Shown here: piece by piece, positions 28,292 to 37,415 of the stretch | Numbering within the stretch: the stretch's first letter is position 1 | Layout of the letters: each line of letters starts with the position of its first letter | From: Ramlibacter algicola | GTDB lineage: Bacteria > Pseudomonadota > Gammaproteobacteria > Burkholderiales > Burkholderiaceae_C | Assembly: GCF_016641735.1 (NCBI RefSeq) | Contig: NZ_JAEDAO010000001.1 | Coordinates: forward strand, 1,116,001 to 1,180,000 | Length of the DNA: 64,000 nucleotides | Reading direction: 5' to 3' | Notes under the pieces: generated by a model | The model's database searches: none | Told to the model about the DNA's origin: nothing | The model's input: only the letters and a program-made list of their open reading frames with translations | Made by a program: the position numbers and the translations under genes

Positions 28292-28320
28292 AGCTTAATT
28301 GACGTTTACGTCAACGTCAA
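28292..28320 (-). promoter_or_regulatory. Palindromic operator overlapping the icmF promoter
   Basis: On the plus strand TTGACGTTTACGTCAA (28299-28314) is a perfect palindrome apart from the central two bases, and a further CGTCAA follows. On the minus strand TTGACG (28315-28320) and TAAGCT (28292-28297) are 17 nt apart and could be -35 and -10, so the palindrome lies in the spacer, as for MerR-type regulators. It resembles LiuR-type sites as I remember them. Confidence 0.6.
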
Positions 28321-28360
28321 TCGAAGGGGCCGGCCCGTTGCCGGGCGCGGCCGCCACGCC

Positions 28361-28726
28361 TCAGAGCACGACGACCAGCAGCAAGGTCACCAGCAGGATG
28401 AGGATGATGTCGCGGTCGCTGAGGGCGCCGCCGGCCGGCAACGCGTCGATGCGTCCGGCGAGCGCATGCACTTCCTGCTCCGTCATCGCGTCCACGCGGG
28501 CCGGCGCGTCGAGGCCCGTGACGCCGAGCGCGACCAGCCGCTCCTGCACCGTGCTGCGTTCGAGGAACGCGCGCACCTTGGCGCGGTCCTGGTCGGCGGG
28601 CGATGGCGATGCCGCGATGGCGGCTTCGGCCGGCAGCATGCCGGCGCCCGCGAGGGGCGCGTGCAGGGCGAGGGCTGCGGCCAGGCAGGTGCCGGCGCGC
28701 CGCAGGCGCTGGGACGGGATGGGCAT
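28361..28726 (-). CDS. PA2779-like small exported membrane protein
   Basis: Protein of 121 aa with a signal peptide (about 1-27), a helical middle (DRAKVRAFLERSTVQERL, then a segment on ALGVTG), and a C-terminal hydrophobic helix (DIILILLVTLLLVVVL). The layout and the ALPAGG stretch before the helix match the PA2779/DUF6627 family, whose function is unknown. The ATG at 28726 has GGAG upstream; an earlier in-frame start lacks one. It lies alone between icmF and the TRAP operon, so no partner is evident. Confidence 0.75.
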   Translation of the reverse strand: MPIPSQRLRRAGTCLAAALALHAPLAGAGMLPAEAAIAASPSPADQDRAKVRAFLERSTVQERLVALGVTGLDAPARVDAMTEQEVHALAGRIDALPAGGALSDRDIILILLVTLLLVVVL

Positions 28727-28814
28727 GGCGGGTCTCCAGGTGGATCGGAAGACCAATCTAGCAGCGGCCGGGCCGGCCGTGGGGCACCGGGCCCACGGCG
28801 GCCTGCCGCGCAGC

Positions 28815-30842
28815 TCAACCGCCGTACAGGAACCTGGGCAGCCAGAGCGTGAGGCCCGGCCAGATGTACATGAACACCATGCAGACGATCACGATGAGCA
28901 TGTACGGCATCATCCCCGCGAAGATCTGGTTGATCGTCACGTGCGAGGGCGACACGCCCTTCAGGTAGAAGGCCGACATGGCGACCGGCGGCGACAGGAA
29001 GGCCGCCTGCAGGTTCACGAACACCAGCACGCCCCACAGCATCGGGTCGATGTTGAAGTGCTGCAGCAGCGGCAGGAAGATGGGCACGAAGATCACGATG
29101 ATCTCGGTCCACTCCAGCGGCCAGCCCAGGATGAAGATGATGGCCTGGGAGACCAGCAGGAACTGCACCGGACTCAGGTCCATGCTGAGCACCCACTGCT
29201 CGACCATCGCCTGCCCGCCCAGGATGGCGAACACGGCCGAGAAGATGGCCGAGCCGACGAACAGCCAGCACACCATCGCGGTCGTCTTCGCGGTCAGGAA
29301 CACCGCCTGCTTGATCTTCTCCCACGTGAGCGTCTTCGCCTGCCACGCCATGAGGAAGGCGCCCGCGGCCCCGACCCCCGCGGACTCCGTGGCCGTCGTG
29401 ATGCCGAACAGGATGACCGCCAGCACGACGAACGTCAGGATGCCCAGCGGCATGACCGAGTTGGTCAGCATCCGCAGGATCTCGAACTGCTCCGCGTCGA
29501 ATTTCCAGTAGTACCACCCGAGCATGAGCACGGCGGCCGCGCAGGCGATGGCGAAACCGATGTAGAAGGCGTCCGGGACACCGACGGGCCCTGCCGCCGT
29601 CGGGGCCTGGCCAAGCCGCGTGGGCGGGCCTTCTTCGTTGGCCACCGCGCCAGGCGGCTCGCTCACGCCGCCGGCACCGGGTGGTTCCTGGACGCCGCCG
29701 GAAGCCTGCGGCGGCTCCTGCACACCACCTGCGCGAGGGGGCTCCTGCACGCCTTCGGAGGGTGGTTCCTGCACGCCGCTGGACGGAGGTTCCTGCACGC
29801 CACCCGAGGAGGGCGGTTCACCCAGGCCGCCGGATGCCGCCGGCTCCTGCAACCCACCTGGAGCCGCCGGCACTTCCGCGGAACTGGTGGCTACGGGGGC
29901 GGCCTCGAACGGAGCCTCCACCTTCTGCGAGTAGATGACCACGTACCACCACGTCGTGCCCAGCACGACGAGGGTGAGGATCAGCGGCACCAGGGCGGTG
30001 ACCAAGCTGCCCAGCAGCTTGCCGCGGGTGACGGGCTCGGCGCCGGCAGGAACGGCCTGGGCGCGCGCGGGCGACACGACCGCGGTGGCGAGCGCCGGCA
30101 GGATGCGCCGCGAGTAGGACGAGGACACGTGCTGCAGCCACGCCGGGATGGGCACTTTCATCTGCTCGGGCGGCAGCTTCGGCGCCACCTTCGGGTTGAT
30201 CAGCACCCAGCCGATGATGTAGGTGAGGTACAGCAGCGACAGGAAGAAGCCGGGGAACATCGCCGCCGCGTACAGCTTCACCACCGACTGGCCGGCGACG
30301 GCCGCGTACACGATGATCATCACCGAGGGTGGGATGAGGATACCCAGGGTGCCGCCGGCGGTAATCACGCCGGCAGCCAGGCGGGTGTCGTAACCCGCGT
30401 TGAGCATCGGCCGCATGGCGATGACGCCCATCAGCACCACCACCGCGCCGACCAGGCCGGAGGCGATGCCCCAGAACGTGCAGATGATGAGCGTGGTGAC
30501 CGCGAGCGACCCCGGCAGGCGCCGGAACGCGAGTTGGACGCTGTAGAACATCTTGTCCACCAGCGCGCCCCGTTCCATCACGTATCCCATGAGCACGAAC
30601 AACGGGATCGACAGGAGCGTCTCGTTGTTCATCGCGCCGAACGCGCGCTGCACCATCAGGTCGAAGATGCGGTTGCCCCAGAAGTGGACGTTCGGGTCGT
30701 AGAACGCGACCCAGCCGAAGACGATGCCCAGGCCCATCAGCGTGAACGCCGTGGGAAAGCCCAGCATGATGACGACGACGATCAGGACGAGCATCGTCAG
30801 CCCGAGGGCCGCGTCGCTGATGAAGGGAAAAAGCGCGTTCAT
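28815..30842 (-). CDS. dctM: TRAP transporter large permease (DctM type) with repeat insertion
   Basis: Sodium-driven solute permease of 675 aa, far longer than the usual 425-450. The N-terminal membrane part (residues 10-260) is normal DctM, with TAGGTLGILIPPSVMIIVY. After a helix near 300-320 comes an insertion with eight Gln-Glu-Pro-Pro repeats (329-399), then a further helix near 420 and the rest of the permease (GVGAAGAFL, LGWPLEWTEIIVIFVP). The start overlaps the dctQ stop as ATGA. The same reading frame and good membrane segments on both sides argue for one intact protein. Confidence 0.9.
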   Translation of the reverse strand: MNALFPFISDAALGLTMLVLIVVVIMLGFPTAFTLMGLGIVFGWVAFYDPNVHFWGNRIFDLMVQRAFGAMNNETLLSIPLFVLMGYVMERGALVDKMFYSVQLAFRRLPGSLAVTTLIICTFWGIASGLVGAVVVLMGVIAMRPMLNAGYDTRLAAGVITAGGTLGILIPPSVMIIVYAAVAGQSVVKLYAAAMFPGFFLSLLYLTYIIGWVLINPKVAPKLPPEQMKVPIPAWLQHVSSSYSRRILPALATAVVSPARAQAVPAGAEPVTRGKLLGSLVTALVPLILTLVVLGTTWWYVVIYSQKVEAPFEAAPVATSSAEVPAAPGGLQEPAASGGLGEPPSSGGVQEPPSSGVQEPPSEGVQEPPRAGGVQEPPQASGGVQEPPGAGGVSEPPGAVANEEGPPTRLGQAPTAAGPVGVPDAFYIGFAIACAAAVLMLGWYYWKFDAEQFEILRMLTNSVMPLGILTFVVLAVILFGITTATESAGVGAAGAFLMAWQAKTLTWEKIKQAVFLTAKTTAMVCWLFVGSAIFSAVFAILGGQAMVEQWVLSMDLSPVQFLLVSQAIIFILGWPLEWTEIIVIFVPIFLPLLQHFNIDPMLWGVLVFVNLQAAFLSPPVAMSAFYLKGVSPSHVTINQIFAGMMPYMLIVIVCMVFMYIWPGLTLWLPRFLYGG
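29646..29858 (-). repeat. In-frame QEPP tandem repeat array inside dctM
   Basis: Eight imperfect units of 24-30 bp encode GGVQEPPxx-type peptides (residues 329-399 of the permease). Unit length varies by whole codons, so the frame is kept. Such arrays are prone to copy-number change. Confidence 0.85.
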
Positions 30843-31492
30843 TCCTGCCCCATGCGCTGGCGCGCCGCCTCGTCGATGGTCTTGGCCTTGGCGATCGCCT
30901 CCTGGCGAGCCTGGTCGTCGACGTAGGTGCTGCTCGAAAGCTGCTGTTCGACGACGTCGATCTCCTCCGCGTCCTCCAGCCGGTCGGTCCAGCGGCCGGT
31001 CTTGAGGCACACGAGGCAGCGGACGATCTCGGAGATGCCCTGCAGCAGCACGATGGCCCCGGCGACCGGGATGAAGAACTTGAACGGGTAGATCGGCAGC
31101 GGGGTCGCGTTGAAGGTGGTCTCCCGGATCGACAGCGAGTCGCCGAAGTACACCCAGCCGGCCCATGTCAGCGCGAGGATGCCTGGCAGGAAGAAGATGA
31201 TGTACAGCACCAGGTCCAGCGCCGCCTGGCGGCGCGGGGGCATGCTGCCGTACAGGAAGTCGCCGCGCACGTGCGCGTCATGCGCCAGCGCGTAGGCGCC
31301 GCACATCATGAACAGCGTGCCGTAGAGCATGTTGTTGACGTCGAACACCCATGCCGTCGGCATGTTCAGCAGGTAGCGCTTGAACACCTCGCCGCAGACG
31401 ACGAGCATCAGCACGACGATGAGCCACGCGAACCCCTTGCCGACCCACGTGCTGAAGGACTCGACGCCTCTCAGGACCTTCTCGATTGACAT
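30839..31492 (-). CDS. dctQ: TRAP transporter small permease (DctQ type)
   Basis: Membrane protein of 217 aa with four hydrophobic segments (about 18-40, 55-75, 90-115, 140-160) and the DctQ features VCGEVFKRYLLNMPTAWV and AYALAHDAHVRGDFLY. A hydrophilic tail of 50 residues follows. It pairs with the large permease, whose start overlaps its stop. The 78-nt gap to dctP holds a strong terminator-like hairpin. Confidence 0.92.
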   Translation of the reverse strand: MSIEKVLRGVESFSTWVGKGFAWLIVVLMLVVCGEVFKRYLLNMPTAWVFDVNNMLYGTLFMMCGAYALAHDAHVRGDFLYGSMPPRRQAALDLVLYIIFFLPGILALTWAGWVYFGDSLSIRETTFNATPLPIYPFKFFIPVAGAIVLLQGISEIVRCLVCLKTGRWTDRLEDAEEIDVVEQQLSSSTYVDDQARQEAIAKAKTIDEAARQRMGQE

Positions 31493-31514
31493 GACTGCTC
31501 AACCCTCTCGACAG

Positions 31515-31552
31515 AAAAAAGGCCAGCCGGCGGGCTGCCCGCGCGGCTGGCC
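31515..31552 (-). terminator. Terminator-like hairpin between dctP and dctQ
   Basis: On the minus strand a 9-bp stem (GGCCAGCCG/CGGCTGGCC, 31521-31529 with 31544-31552) and an inner GCGGG/CCCGC stem are followed directly by TTTTTT. It should stop many transcripts after the binding-protein gene and let fewer reach the permeases. Confidence 0.8.
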
Positions 31553-31570
31553 GGCCGGACGGCCGACGGA

Positions 31571-32716
31571 TCAGGACTTCTTCGGTTGCGCGCCCTTGGC
31601 TGGCTGGCCGCCCTTGCCACCGAAGTAGCGGGCGGACGCCATTTTGTAGTCGACCAGGTAGTCGTTCTGCCACTGCGTGGCGCGCTCGGCGAACGTGCGC
31701 TGCGAATCGAGCACCTTCTTGAACATCGGGTTGTCGGTCATCTTGCGGGCGATGACCTTGTCCCACGCGTCCAGCTGCGCGCGCAGCACGGAATCGGGCG
31801 TCTTGTAGAAGTTGATCTTCTCCTTGGTCTTGAGCTCGAGGTAGTCCTTCGAGTTGCGGTCGATGGCCTTCCAGCTCATGTCGGCGCTGGCCGCCTGGAC
31901 CGCGTAGTCGATGATGGACTTGAGCTCCTGCGGCAGCGCGTTGTACTTGGTCTTGTTGAACAGGATCTCGAACTGCTCGCCGCTCTGGTGGAAGCTTTGC
32001 AGCATGCAATTCTTGGCAACGTCCGGGAAGCCGAGGAGGCGGTCCGAGGTGGCGTTGTTGAATTCCGCCGCGTCGATCAGGCCGCGATCCAGCGCGGGGA
32101 CGATCTCGCTGCCGGGCAGCGGGTTCACCGCGGCGCCCAGTTCCGTGAAGATGTCCACCGACAGGCCCACGGTGCGGAACTTCAGGCCCTTGAACTGCGC
32201 CGCGCTCGAGATCGGCTTCTTGAACCAGCCGAGCGGCTGGCAGTACTGCGGGCCATACAGGTACGACACCACGTCCATGTTGATGGACTTGTAGATCTCT
32301 TCCAGCAGCGCCTTGCCGCCGCCGTAGTAGTGCCACGCCAGCACCATGTTCGGGTCCATGCCGTACGCCGGGCCCGAGCCCCACAGGGCCAGGGCGGCCT
32401 GCTTGCCATAGTGGTACGCGACCACGCCGTGGCCGCCATCGAGCGTGCCCTTGTTGACCGCTTCGAGCAGCTGGAATGCCGGCACCACGGCGCCGGAAGG
32501 CAGCACCTCGATCTTCAGGCGGTTGCCCGCCATGTCGTTCACCTTCTTGGCGAAGTCGAGGGCGTACTCGTGGAAGATGTCCTTGGCCGGCCAGGTGCTC
32601 TGGAACCGGAACGAGGTGGTCTGCTGCGCGCGCGCCACCATCGGCGCCGACATCGCACCGGCGGCGATCGCGGCACCCTTCAGCAGGCCGCGGCGGGAAC
32701 TCTTGGCATCCTTCAT
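31571..32716 (-). CDS. dctP: TRAP transporter substrate-binding protein (DctP type)
   Basis: Periplasmic receptor of 381 aa with a Tat signal (SSRRGLLKGAAIAAG, cleavage after ARA). The mature part begins with FRFQSTWPAKDIFHEYA, as in the 2-oxo acid/monocarboxylate group (TakP-like), and has the DctP-type FRTVGLSVDIF segment. AAGGAG stands before the ATG. The likely ligand is an organic acid, but only the family supports that. It heads the operon dctP-dctQ-dctM. Confidence 0.92.
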   Translation of the reverse strand: MKDAKSSRRGLLKGAAIAAGAMSAPMVARAQQTTSFRFQSTWPAKDIFHEYALDFAKKVNDMAGNRLKIEVLPSGAVVPAFQLLEAVNKGTLDGGHGVVAYHYGKQAALALWGSGPAYGMDPNMVLAWHYYGGGKALLEEIYKSINMDVVSYLYGPQYCQPLGWFKKPISSAAQFKGLKFRTVGLSVDIFTELGAAVNPLPGSEIVPALDRGLIDAAEFNNATSDRLLGFPDVAKNCMLQSFHQSGEQFEILFNKTKYNALPQELKSIIDYAVQAASADMSWKAIDRNSKDYLELKTKEKINFYKTPDSVLRAQLDAWDKVIARKMTDNPMFKKVLDSQRTFAERATQWQNDYLVDYKMASARYFGGKGGQPAKGAQPKKS

Positions 32717-32889
32717 GGTGTCTCCTTTGTGTGGACTTGGCTTGGCTTGGCGGTTGAATCAGGCTCGTTAGCACGCTATCTTTGGGGTGGCTGTCCGGTC
32801 GAGGCTAGGGGGTTTACACCAACGGGATTCCCCTCCTCGCCGCGCGTTTCGCGGCGGCCACACCAACGAAAGAAGCAAGGAGACATTCC

Positions 32890-33681
32890 ATGGATCGCAG
32901 GTCATTTTTCGGCGGCGCGGCTGCCGCGGCGGGCACCGCCCTCGCAGGCTGTGCCAGCACGGCCGGCGGCGCCCCAACAGGGGGCGGCCGCGTGGCCTTC
33001 AACGTGCCTGCGGTCACGCTGCCCGTGGTCGGCAGTGACGAGGTCGTGCCCATCCGTCGCATCTACTGCATCGGCCGCAACTATCGCGCGCACTCGATCG
33101 AGATGGGATCCAACCCGGATCGCGAACCGCCGTTCTTCTTCCAGAAGCCGACCGACGCCATCCAGTACGTGCCGGCAGGCACGGTGGGCAACCATCCCTA
33201 TCCGACGCTGACCAAGAACTACCACTACGAAGCCGAGCTGGTCGCGGTGCTGGGCCGTGGCGGCAAGGACATCCCGGTCGCCCAGGCGCTGGACCATGTG
33301 TACGGCTACACCCTGGGCCTGGACATGACGCGCCGCGACCTGCAGCGTGGCATGGGCGACCAGAAGAAGCCGTGGGAGATCGGCAAGAGCTTCGACCACT
33401 CGGCCGTGATCGGCGCCGTGCACAAGGCCGGGCAGATCGGCCACTTCAAGGACGGCGCGATCTGGCTGAAGGTCAACGGCCAGACCAAGCAGAACGCCAA
33501 CCTCAACCAGATGATCTGGTCGGTGGCCGAGCAGATCGCCAACCTGTCGCAGGCCAACGAGTTGTTCCCCGGCGACATCATCTATTCCGGCACGCCGGAA
33601 AACGTCGGCCCCGTGGTGCGCGGCGACGTGATCGAGATGCACATCGACAAGCTGCCGAACTTGAGCGTCAAGATCGTCTAG
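32890..33681 (+). CDS. Fumarylacetoacetate hydrolase-fold protein with Tat-lipoprotein signal
   Basis: Protein of 263 aa. The N-terminus MDRRSFFGGAAAAAG then TALAGC carries a twin-arginine motif and a lipobox with Cys21, so it is probably exported folded and lipid-anchored. The catalytic FAH fold follows: CIGRNYRAHSIEM, FFFQKPTDAI, HYEAELVAVLG with the metal-binding Glu residues, GYTLGLDMTRRD, and FPGDIIYSGTPENVG. Most FAH proteins are cytosolic hydrolases or decarboxylases. AAGGAGA precedes the ATG. It is divergent from the TRAP operon, whose receptor is also a Tat substrate, so a shared substrate is possible. Confidence 0.9.
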   Translation: MDRRSFFGGAAAAAGTALAGCASTAGGAPTGGGRVAFNVPAVTLPVVGSDEVVPIRRIYCIGRNYRAHSIEMGSNPDREPPFFFQKPTDAIQYVPAGTVGNHPYPTLTKNYHYEAELVAVLGRGGKDIPVAQALDHVYGYTLGLDMTRRDLQRGMGDQKKPWEIGKSFDHSAVIGAVHKAGQIGHFKDGAIWLKVNGQTKQNANLNQMIWSVAEQIANLSQANELFPGDIIYSGTPENVGPVVRGDVIEMHIDKLPNLSVKIV

Positions 33682-33696
33682 GCGTAGTGTGGCGGG

Positions 33697-34812
33697 ATGG
33701 ACCAGCCGCTGCAGCTGTTCGATCCCGCCTCCAGCACGTACACCTACGTGCTGGCCGACCCGGCCACGGGCGATGCACTGATCATCGACCCGGTCGACGA
33801 GCAGATCGAACGCGACCTCGCCGTGCTCCAGCAGCACGGCCTGCGCCTGGCCTGGACGGTGGAGACGCACGCACACGCCGACCACATCACCAGCGCCGGC
33901 CTGCTGGCCGAACACGCCGGCGCGCGCACCGCCGCACCTGCGGGGTGCCACATAGGCACCGCCAGCGTGCAACTCCAGGATGGGGACACGCTTCGGTTCG
34001 GCGGCGAGACCTTGCGTGCGCTGCACACGCCGGGCCACACGGCCGGCAGCATGAGCTACCTGTGGCGCGGCCACGTGTTCACCGGCGACACGCTGCTGGT
34101 GAACGGTTGCGGGCGCACCGACTTCCAGTCCGGCAGCGCCGCGCAGCTGTATCGCAGCATCACCGAGGTGCTGTTCGCGCTGCCGGACGACACCGTGGTG
34201 TGGCCCGCGCATGACTACAACGGGCGCTCGCATTCCACCATCGGCGCGGAGAAGGCGGGCAACGCCCGGGTCGCGGGGAAGACGCTGGCAGAATTCATCG
34301 CGACGATGGATTCCCTGCACCTGCCCAAGCCGCGCCGCCTCGACGAAGCCGTGCCGGCCAACCAGTCCTCGGGCTTGCGCCACGATGCCGGCGGGGCGAC
34401 CACGGATGCACCCCGCGCCGCGACCGGCTACGCGGGCGACGTATCCCCGCAGCTCGCGCACGACTGGTGGCAGGAAGGCGAGGCCGTGCTCGTCGACGTG
34501 CGCAGCGACGCGGAGCGGGAGTGGGTCGGGTTCGTGCCCGGCGCCGTGCCGCTCGCGTGGAAGCAGTGGCCGGGCATGGCGATCAATCCCGCGTTCGACG
34601 AGGGCCTGCGCGCTGCCGTCCCTCAGGGCAAGAAGGCCGTGCTGCTGTGCCGCAGCGGCGTGCGCTCCATCGCGGCGGCCCGCCGCGCGACTGAACTGGG
34701 CTTCGAGGCGTACAACATCCTCGAAGGCTTCGAAGGCGATCCCGACGAGCACGGGCACCGCGGCCGCAAGGGCGGCTGGCGGCACCGCGGCCTGCCGTGG
34801 CGCCAGAACTGA
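33697..34812 (+). CDS. Persulfide dioxygenase-rhodanese fusion (ETHE1-like)
   Basis: Protein of 371 aa in two parts. Residues 1-215 are a metallo-beta-lactamase-fold domain of the ETHE1 type with THAHADH (His58, His60, Asp62), HTPGH (His114), GD (Asp131) and PAHDY (His172). Residues 245-365 are a rhodanese domain with active-site Cys318 in LLCRSGVRS. The pair should oxidise glutathione persulfide to sulfite and move sulfane sulfur to or from thiosulfate, which removes toxic sulfide. Similar natural fusions (PRF) are known in Burkholderia. It lies 15 nt after the FAH gene. Confidence 0.93.
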   Translation: MDQPLQLFDPASSTYTYVLADPATGDALIIDPVDEQIERDLAVLQQHGLRLAWTVETHAHADHITSAGLLAEHAGARTAAPAGCHIGTASVQLQDGDTLRFGGETLRALHTPGHTAGSMSYLWRGHVFTGDTLLVNGCGRTDFQSGSAAQLYRSITEVLFALPDDTVVWPAHDYNGRSHSTIGAEKAGNARVAGKTLAEFIATMDSLHLPKPRRLDEAVPANQSSGLRHDAGGATTDAPRAATGYAGDVSPQLAHDWWQEGEAVLVDVRSDAEREWVGFVPGAVPLAWKQWPGMAINPAFDEGLRAAVPQGKKAVLLCRSGVRSIAAARRATELGFEAYNILEGFEGDPDEHGHRGRKGGWRHRGLPWRQN

Positions 34813-34840
34813 TTTTTCGTTTTCCTGGACAAAACTCCCC

Positions 34841-36067
34841 ATGGCAGTGAATCTCCACGCCCCGCGCCCGGGCGACCTGAAGCCCGTGCGCGGCCTCACC
34901 ATCGGCGTGGCCGAAGCGGGCATCCGCAAGGCGAACCGCAAGGACCTCACCGTGATGCTGCTGGAGCCCGGTGCTTCGGTCGGCGCGGTGTTCACGCGCA
35001 ACCGGTTCTGCGCCGCGCCCGTGCAGGTGTGCCGCGACCACGTGGGCAGCGGCGACATCCGCGCGATCGTGATCAACACGGGCAACGCGAACGCCGGCAC
35101 GGGCGAAGATGGCCTGGTGCGCGCGCGGGCGACCTGCATCGCGATGGCGCGCCACCTGGACATCGCGCCGCAGCAGGTGCTGCCGTTCTCCACCGGCGTC
35201 ATCATGGAGCCACTGCCGCTCGACCGCATCGAGGCGGGGCTGCCGGCGGCGCTGGCCGATGCAAAGGCCGACAACTGGTTGCGTGCGGCCGAAGGCATCA
35301 TGACCACCGACACCGTGGCCAAGGCGTTCAGCACGACCGCGCAGGTGGGTGGCCACGAAGTGACCGTCACCGGGATCAGCAAGGGCGCGGGAATGATCCG
35401 GCCGAACATGGCCACCATGCTCGGCTTCCTGGCCACTGACGCGTGCGTCGATCCTTCGGTGATGCAAGGCCTGGCGTTCGCGCTGGCCGAACGCTCGTTC
35501 AACCGCGTCACCGTGGACGGCGATACATCGACCAATGATTCGTTTGTCGTCATCGCGACCAACAAGGCTGGGCACGCGCCCGTGACGGCGCTCGATTCGC
35601 CCGATGGCCGCGCACTGTTCGAGGCGATGCAGCGCGTCGCGCGCCAGCTCGCGCACGCGATCGTGCGCGACGGCGAGGGCGCCACCAAGTTCATCGAGGT
35701 GCGCGTCGAAGGCGGGCGCGATGCCGCCGAGTGTCGCCAGGTCGCCTATGCGATCGCGCACTCGCCGCTCGTGAAGACGGCGTTCTTCGCCAGCGACCCC
35801 AACCTCGGCCGCATCCTGGCCGCGGTCGGCTATGCCGGCATCGAGGACCTGGACCAGTCGCGCATCGACCTGTGGCTGGACGACGTGCACGTGGCCGTGC
35901 GCGGCGGCCGCAACTCCTCGTACCGCGAGGAGGACGGCCAGCGCGTGATGAAGCAGGGCGAGATCGTCGTGCGCGTCGGGCTGGGCCGCGGCACCGCCAC
36001 CGACACGGTGTGGACCTGCGACTTCAGCCACGACTACGTGAGCATCAACGCCGACTACCGCTCATGA
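34841..36067 (+). CDS. argJ: Bifunctional ornithine acetyltransferase/N-acetylglutamate synthase
   Basis: Arginine-biosynthesis enzyme of 408 aa that recycles the acetyl group from N-acetylornithine to glutamate. It cleaves itself at the ATML motif, where Thr192 becomes the nucleophile of the beta chain ([11 protein letters not shown]). [10 protein letters not shown] and the [15 protein letters not shown] segment are typical. The ATG follows a run of T and GGACAAAACTCCCC; there is no clear ribosome-binding site. The stop overlaps the next gene by ATGA. Confidence 0.96.
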   Translation: MAVNLHAPRPGDLKPVRGLTIGVAEAGIRKANRKDLTVMLLEPGASVGAVFTRNRFCAAPVQVCRDHVGSGDIRAIVINTGNANAGTGEDGLVRARATCIAMARHLDIAPQQVLPFSTGVIMEPLPLDRIEAGLPAALADAKADNWLRAAEGIMTTDTVAKAFSTTAQVGGHEVTVTGISKGAGMIRPNMATMLGFLATDACVDPSVMQGLAFALAERSFNRVTVDGDTSTNDSFVVIATNKAGHAPVTALDSPDGRALFEAMQRVARQLAHAIVRDGEGATKFIEVRVEGGRDAAECRQVAYAIAHSPLVKTAFFASDPNLGRILAAVGYAGIEDLDQSRIDLWLDDVHVAVRGGRNSSYREEDGQRVMKQGEIVVRVGLGRGTATDTVWTCDFSHDYVSINADYRS

Positions 36068-36936
36068 ACGACCGCCTCGACGACCTGCTGGTGCGTGCCA
36101 ACCGGCTGCTGGACCGGCTCGAGGCCGTGCTGCCGCGGCCGCTGGGCGCGCCGCATTGGGAAGGCGCCATCGCGTGGCGCTACCGCAAGCGCTCCTCCGG
36201 CCACGGCGCAATGGAGCCGGTGCGCCACGTGGCATCGATCCACCTGGACGACCTGAAGGAGATCGACGCGCAGAAGGAGCGCATCGTCCGCAACACCGAG
36301 CAGTTCGTCGCTGGCCAGCCGGCCAACAACGTGCTGCTGACTGGCGCCCGCGGCACGGGCAAGTCGTCCCTGATCAAGGCCTGCCTGAACGAATACGCCG
36401 CGCGCGGCCTGCGCCTGGTCGAGGTCGACAAGGCCGACCTGGTGGACCTGCCGGACATCGTCGACCTGGTCGCACCGCGGCCGGAGAAGTTCATCGTCTT
36501 CTGCGACGACCTGAGCTTCGAGGAAGGCGAAGCCGGCTACAAGGCGCTCAAGTCGATCCTCGACGGGTCCGTGGCCGCCGCGTCGCCGAACGTGCTGGTC
36601 TACGCGACCAGCAACCGCCGCCACCTGCTGCCCGAGTACATGAAGGAGAACCTCACGTACACGCACACCGCCGACGGCGAGGTGCATCCGGGCGAAGTGG
36701 TCGAGGAGAAGATCTCGCTGTCCGAGCGCTTCGGCCTGTGGGTGAGCTTCTATCCGTTCAGCCAGGACGAGTACCTCGCCATCACGGCGCAGTGGCTCTC
36801 GTCGTTCGGCGTGCCCGCCGCCAGCATCGAGGCCGCGCGCGCGGAGTCGCTGGTCTGGGCGCTGGAGCGCGGCTCGCGCAGTGGACGCGTCGCCTACCAG
36901 TTCGCGCGCGACTGGGCCGGGCGGCACGCGGCATGA
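36064..36936 (+). CDS. DUF815-family AAA+ ATPase
   Basis: Protein of 290 aa with a P-loop ([15 protein letters not shown], about residue 94) and Walker B ([12 protein letters not shown]), followed by a sensor region ([15 protein letters not shown]). The pattern fits the DUF815 family of ATPases, whose function is not established. It is coupled to argJ and to mutT by 4-nt overlaps, an arrangement common in Burkholderiales, but the link to arginine synthesis or nucleotide hygiene is unclear. Confidence 0.88.
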   Translation: MNDRLDDLLVRANRLLDRLEAVLPRPLGAPHWEGAIAWRYRKRSSGHGAMEPVRHVASIHLDDLKEIDAQKERIVRNTEQFVAGQPANNVLLTGARGTGKSSLIKACLNEYAARGLRLVEVDKADLVDLPDIVDLVAPRPEKFIVFCDDLSFEEGEAGYKALKSILDGSVAAASPNVLVYATSNRRHLLPEYMKENLTYTHTADGEVHPGEVVEEKISLSERFGLWVSFYPFSQDEYLAITAQWLSSFGVPAASIEAARAESLVWALERGSRSGRVAYQFARDWAGRHAA

Positions 36937-37412
36937 GCGGCGCGCCACGCGTGCTCGTGGCTGACGGTGACCGGCCGCGCGAAGGCGGTCCCGACCGTGC
37001 CGTGGTCGAAGTGGCCGTGGGCGTGCTCGTCCGCGACGACGGCACCTTCCTGCTCACCAGCCGGCCCGAGGGCAAGGTCTACGCCGGCTACTGGGAGTTC
37101 CCCGGCGGCAAGGTCGAGGCCGGCGAGACGATCGAGCAGGCGCTGCGGCGCGAACTGCAAGAGGAAATCGGCATCGTGATCGGTGCCGTGCATCCGTGGC
37201 GCGTCGAACTGGTCGACTACCCGCATGCGCTGGTGCGCCTGAACTTCTGCAAGGTCCATGAGTGGACGGGCGGCCTGCACATGCACGAAGGCCAGTCGTT
37301 CGCGTGGCAGGCGTTGCCGGTGCGGGTGCAGCCGGTGCTGCCGGGGACAGTCCCCGTGCTGCGCTGGTTCGCCGAGGAGCGCGGATTCGACGGCGCGACC
37401 CACGTGGGCTGA
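36933..37412 (+). CDS. mutT: 8-oxo-dGTP diphosphatase (NUDIX)
   Basis: Nucleotide-pool sanitising enzyme of 159 aa that hydrolyses 8-oxo-dGTP. The Nudix box is complete (GGKVEAGETIEQALRRELQE followed by EIGI), and WEFPGGK precedes it as in MutT. About 22 extra residues precede the core. The start overlaps the DUF815 stop by ATGA. It converges on yacG with a 3-nt gap. Confidence 0.92.
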   Translation: MSGAPRVLVADGDRPREGGPDRAVVEVAVGVLVRDDGTFLLTSRPEGKVYAGYWEFPGGKVEAGETIEQALRRELQEEIGIVIGAVHPWRVELVDYPHALVRLNFCKVHEWTGGLHMHEGQSFAWQALPVRVQPVLPGTVPVLRWFAEERGFDGATHVG

Positions 37413-37415
37413 CGG

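Noticed and set aside
29646..29858. Possible CRISPR-like array
   Set aside because: The units are adjoining coding repeats without unique spacers, in frame within dctM.
28299..30926. An 875-codon open frame on the plus strand across the PA2779-like and dctM genes
   Set aside because: Antisense shadow of strongly supported membrane-protein genes; low-complexity His/Arg/Gln product.
32735..32760. Three TTGGC repeats upstream of dctP
   Set aside because: A short direct repeat without symmetry or a clear link to the promoter; may be chance.
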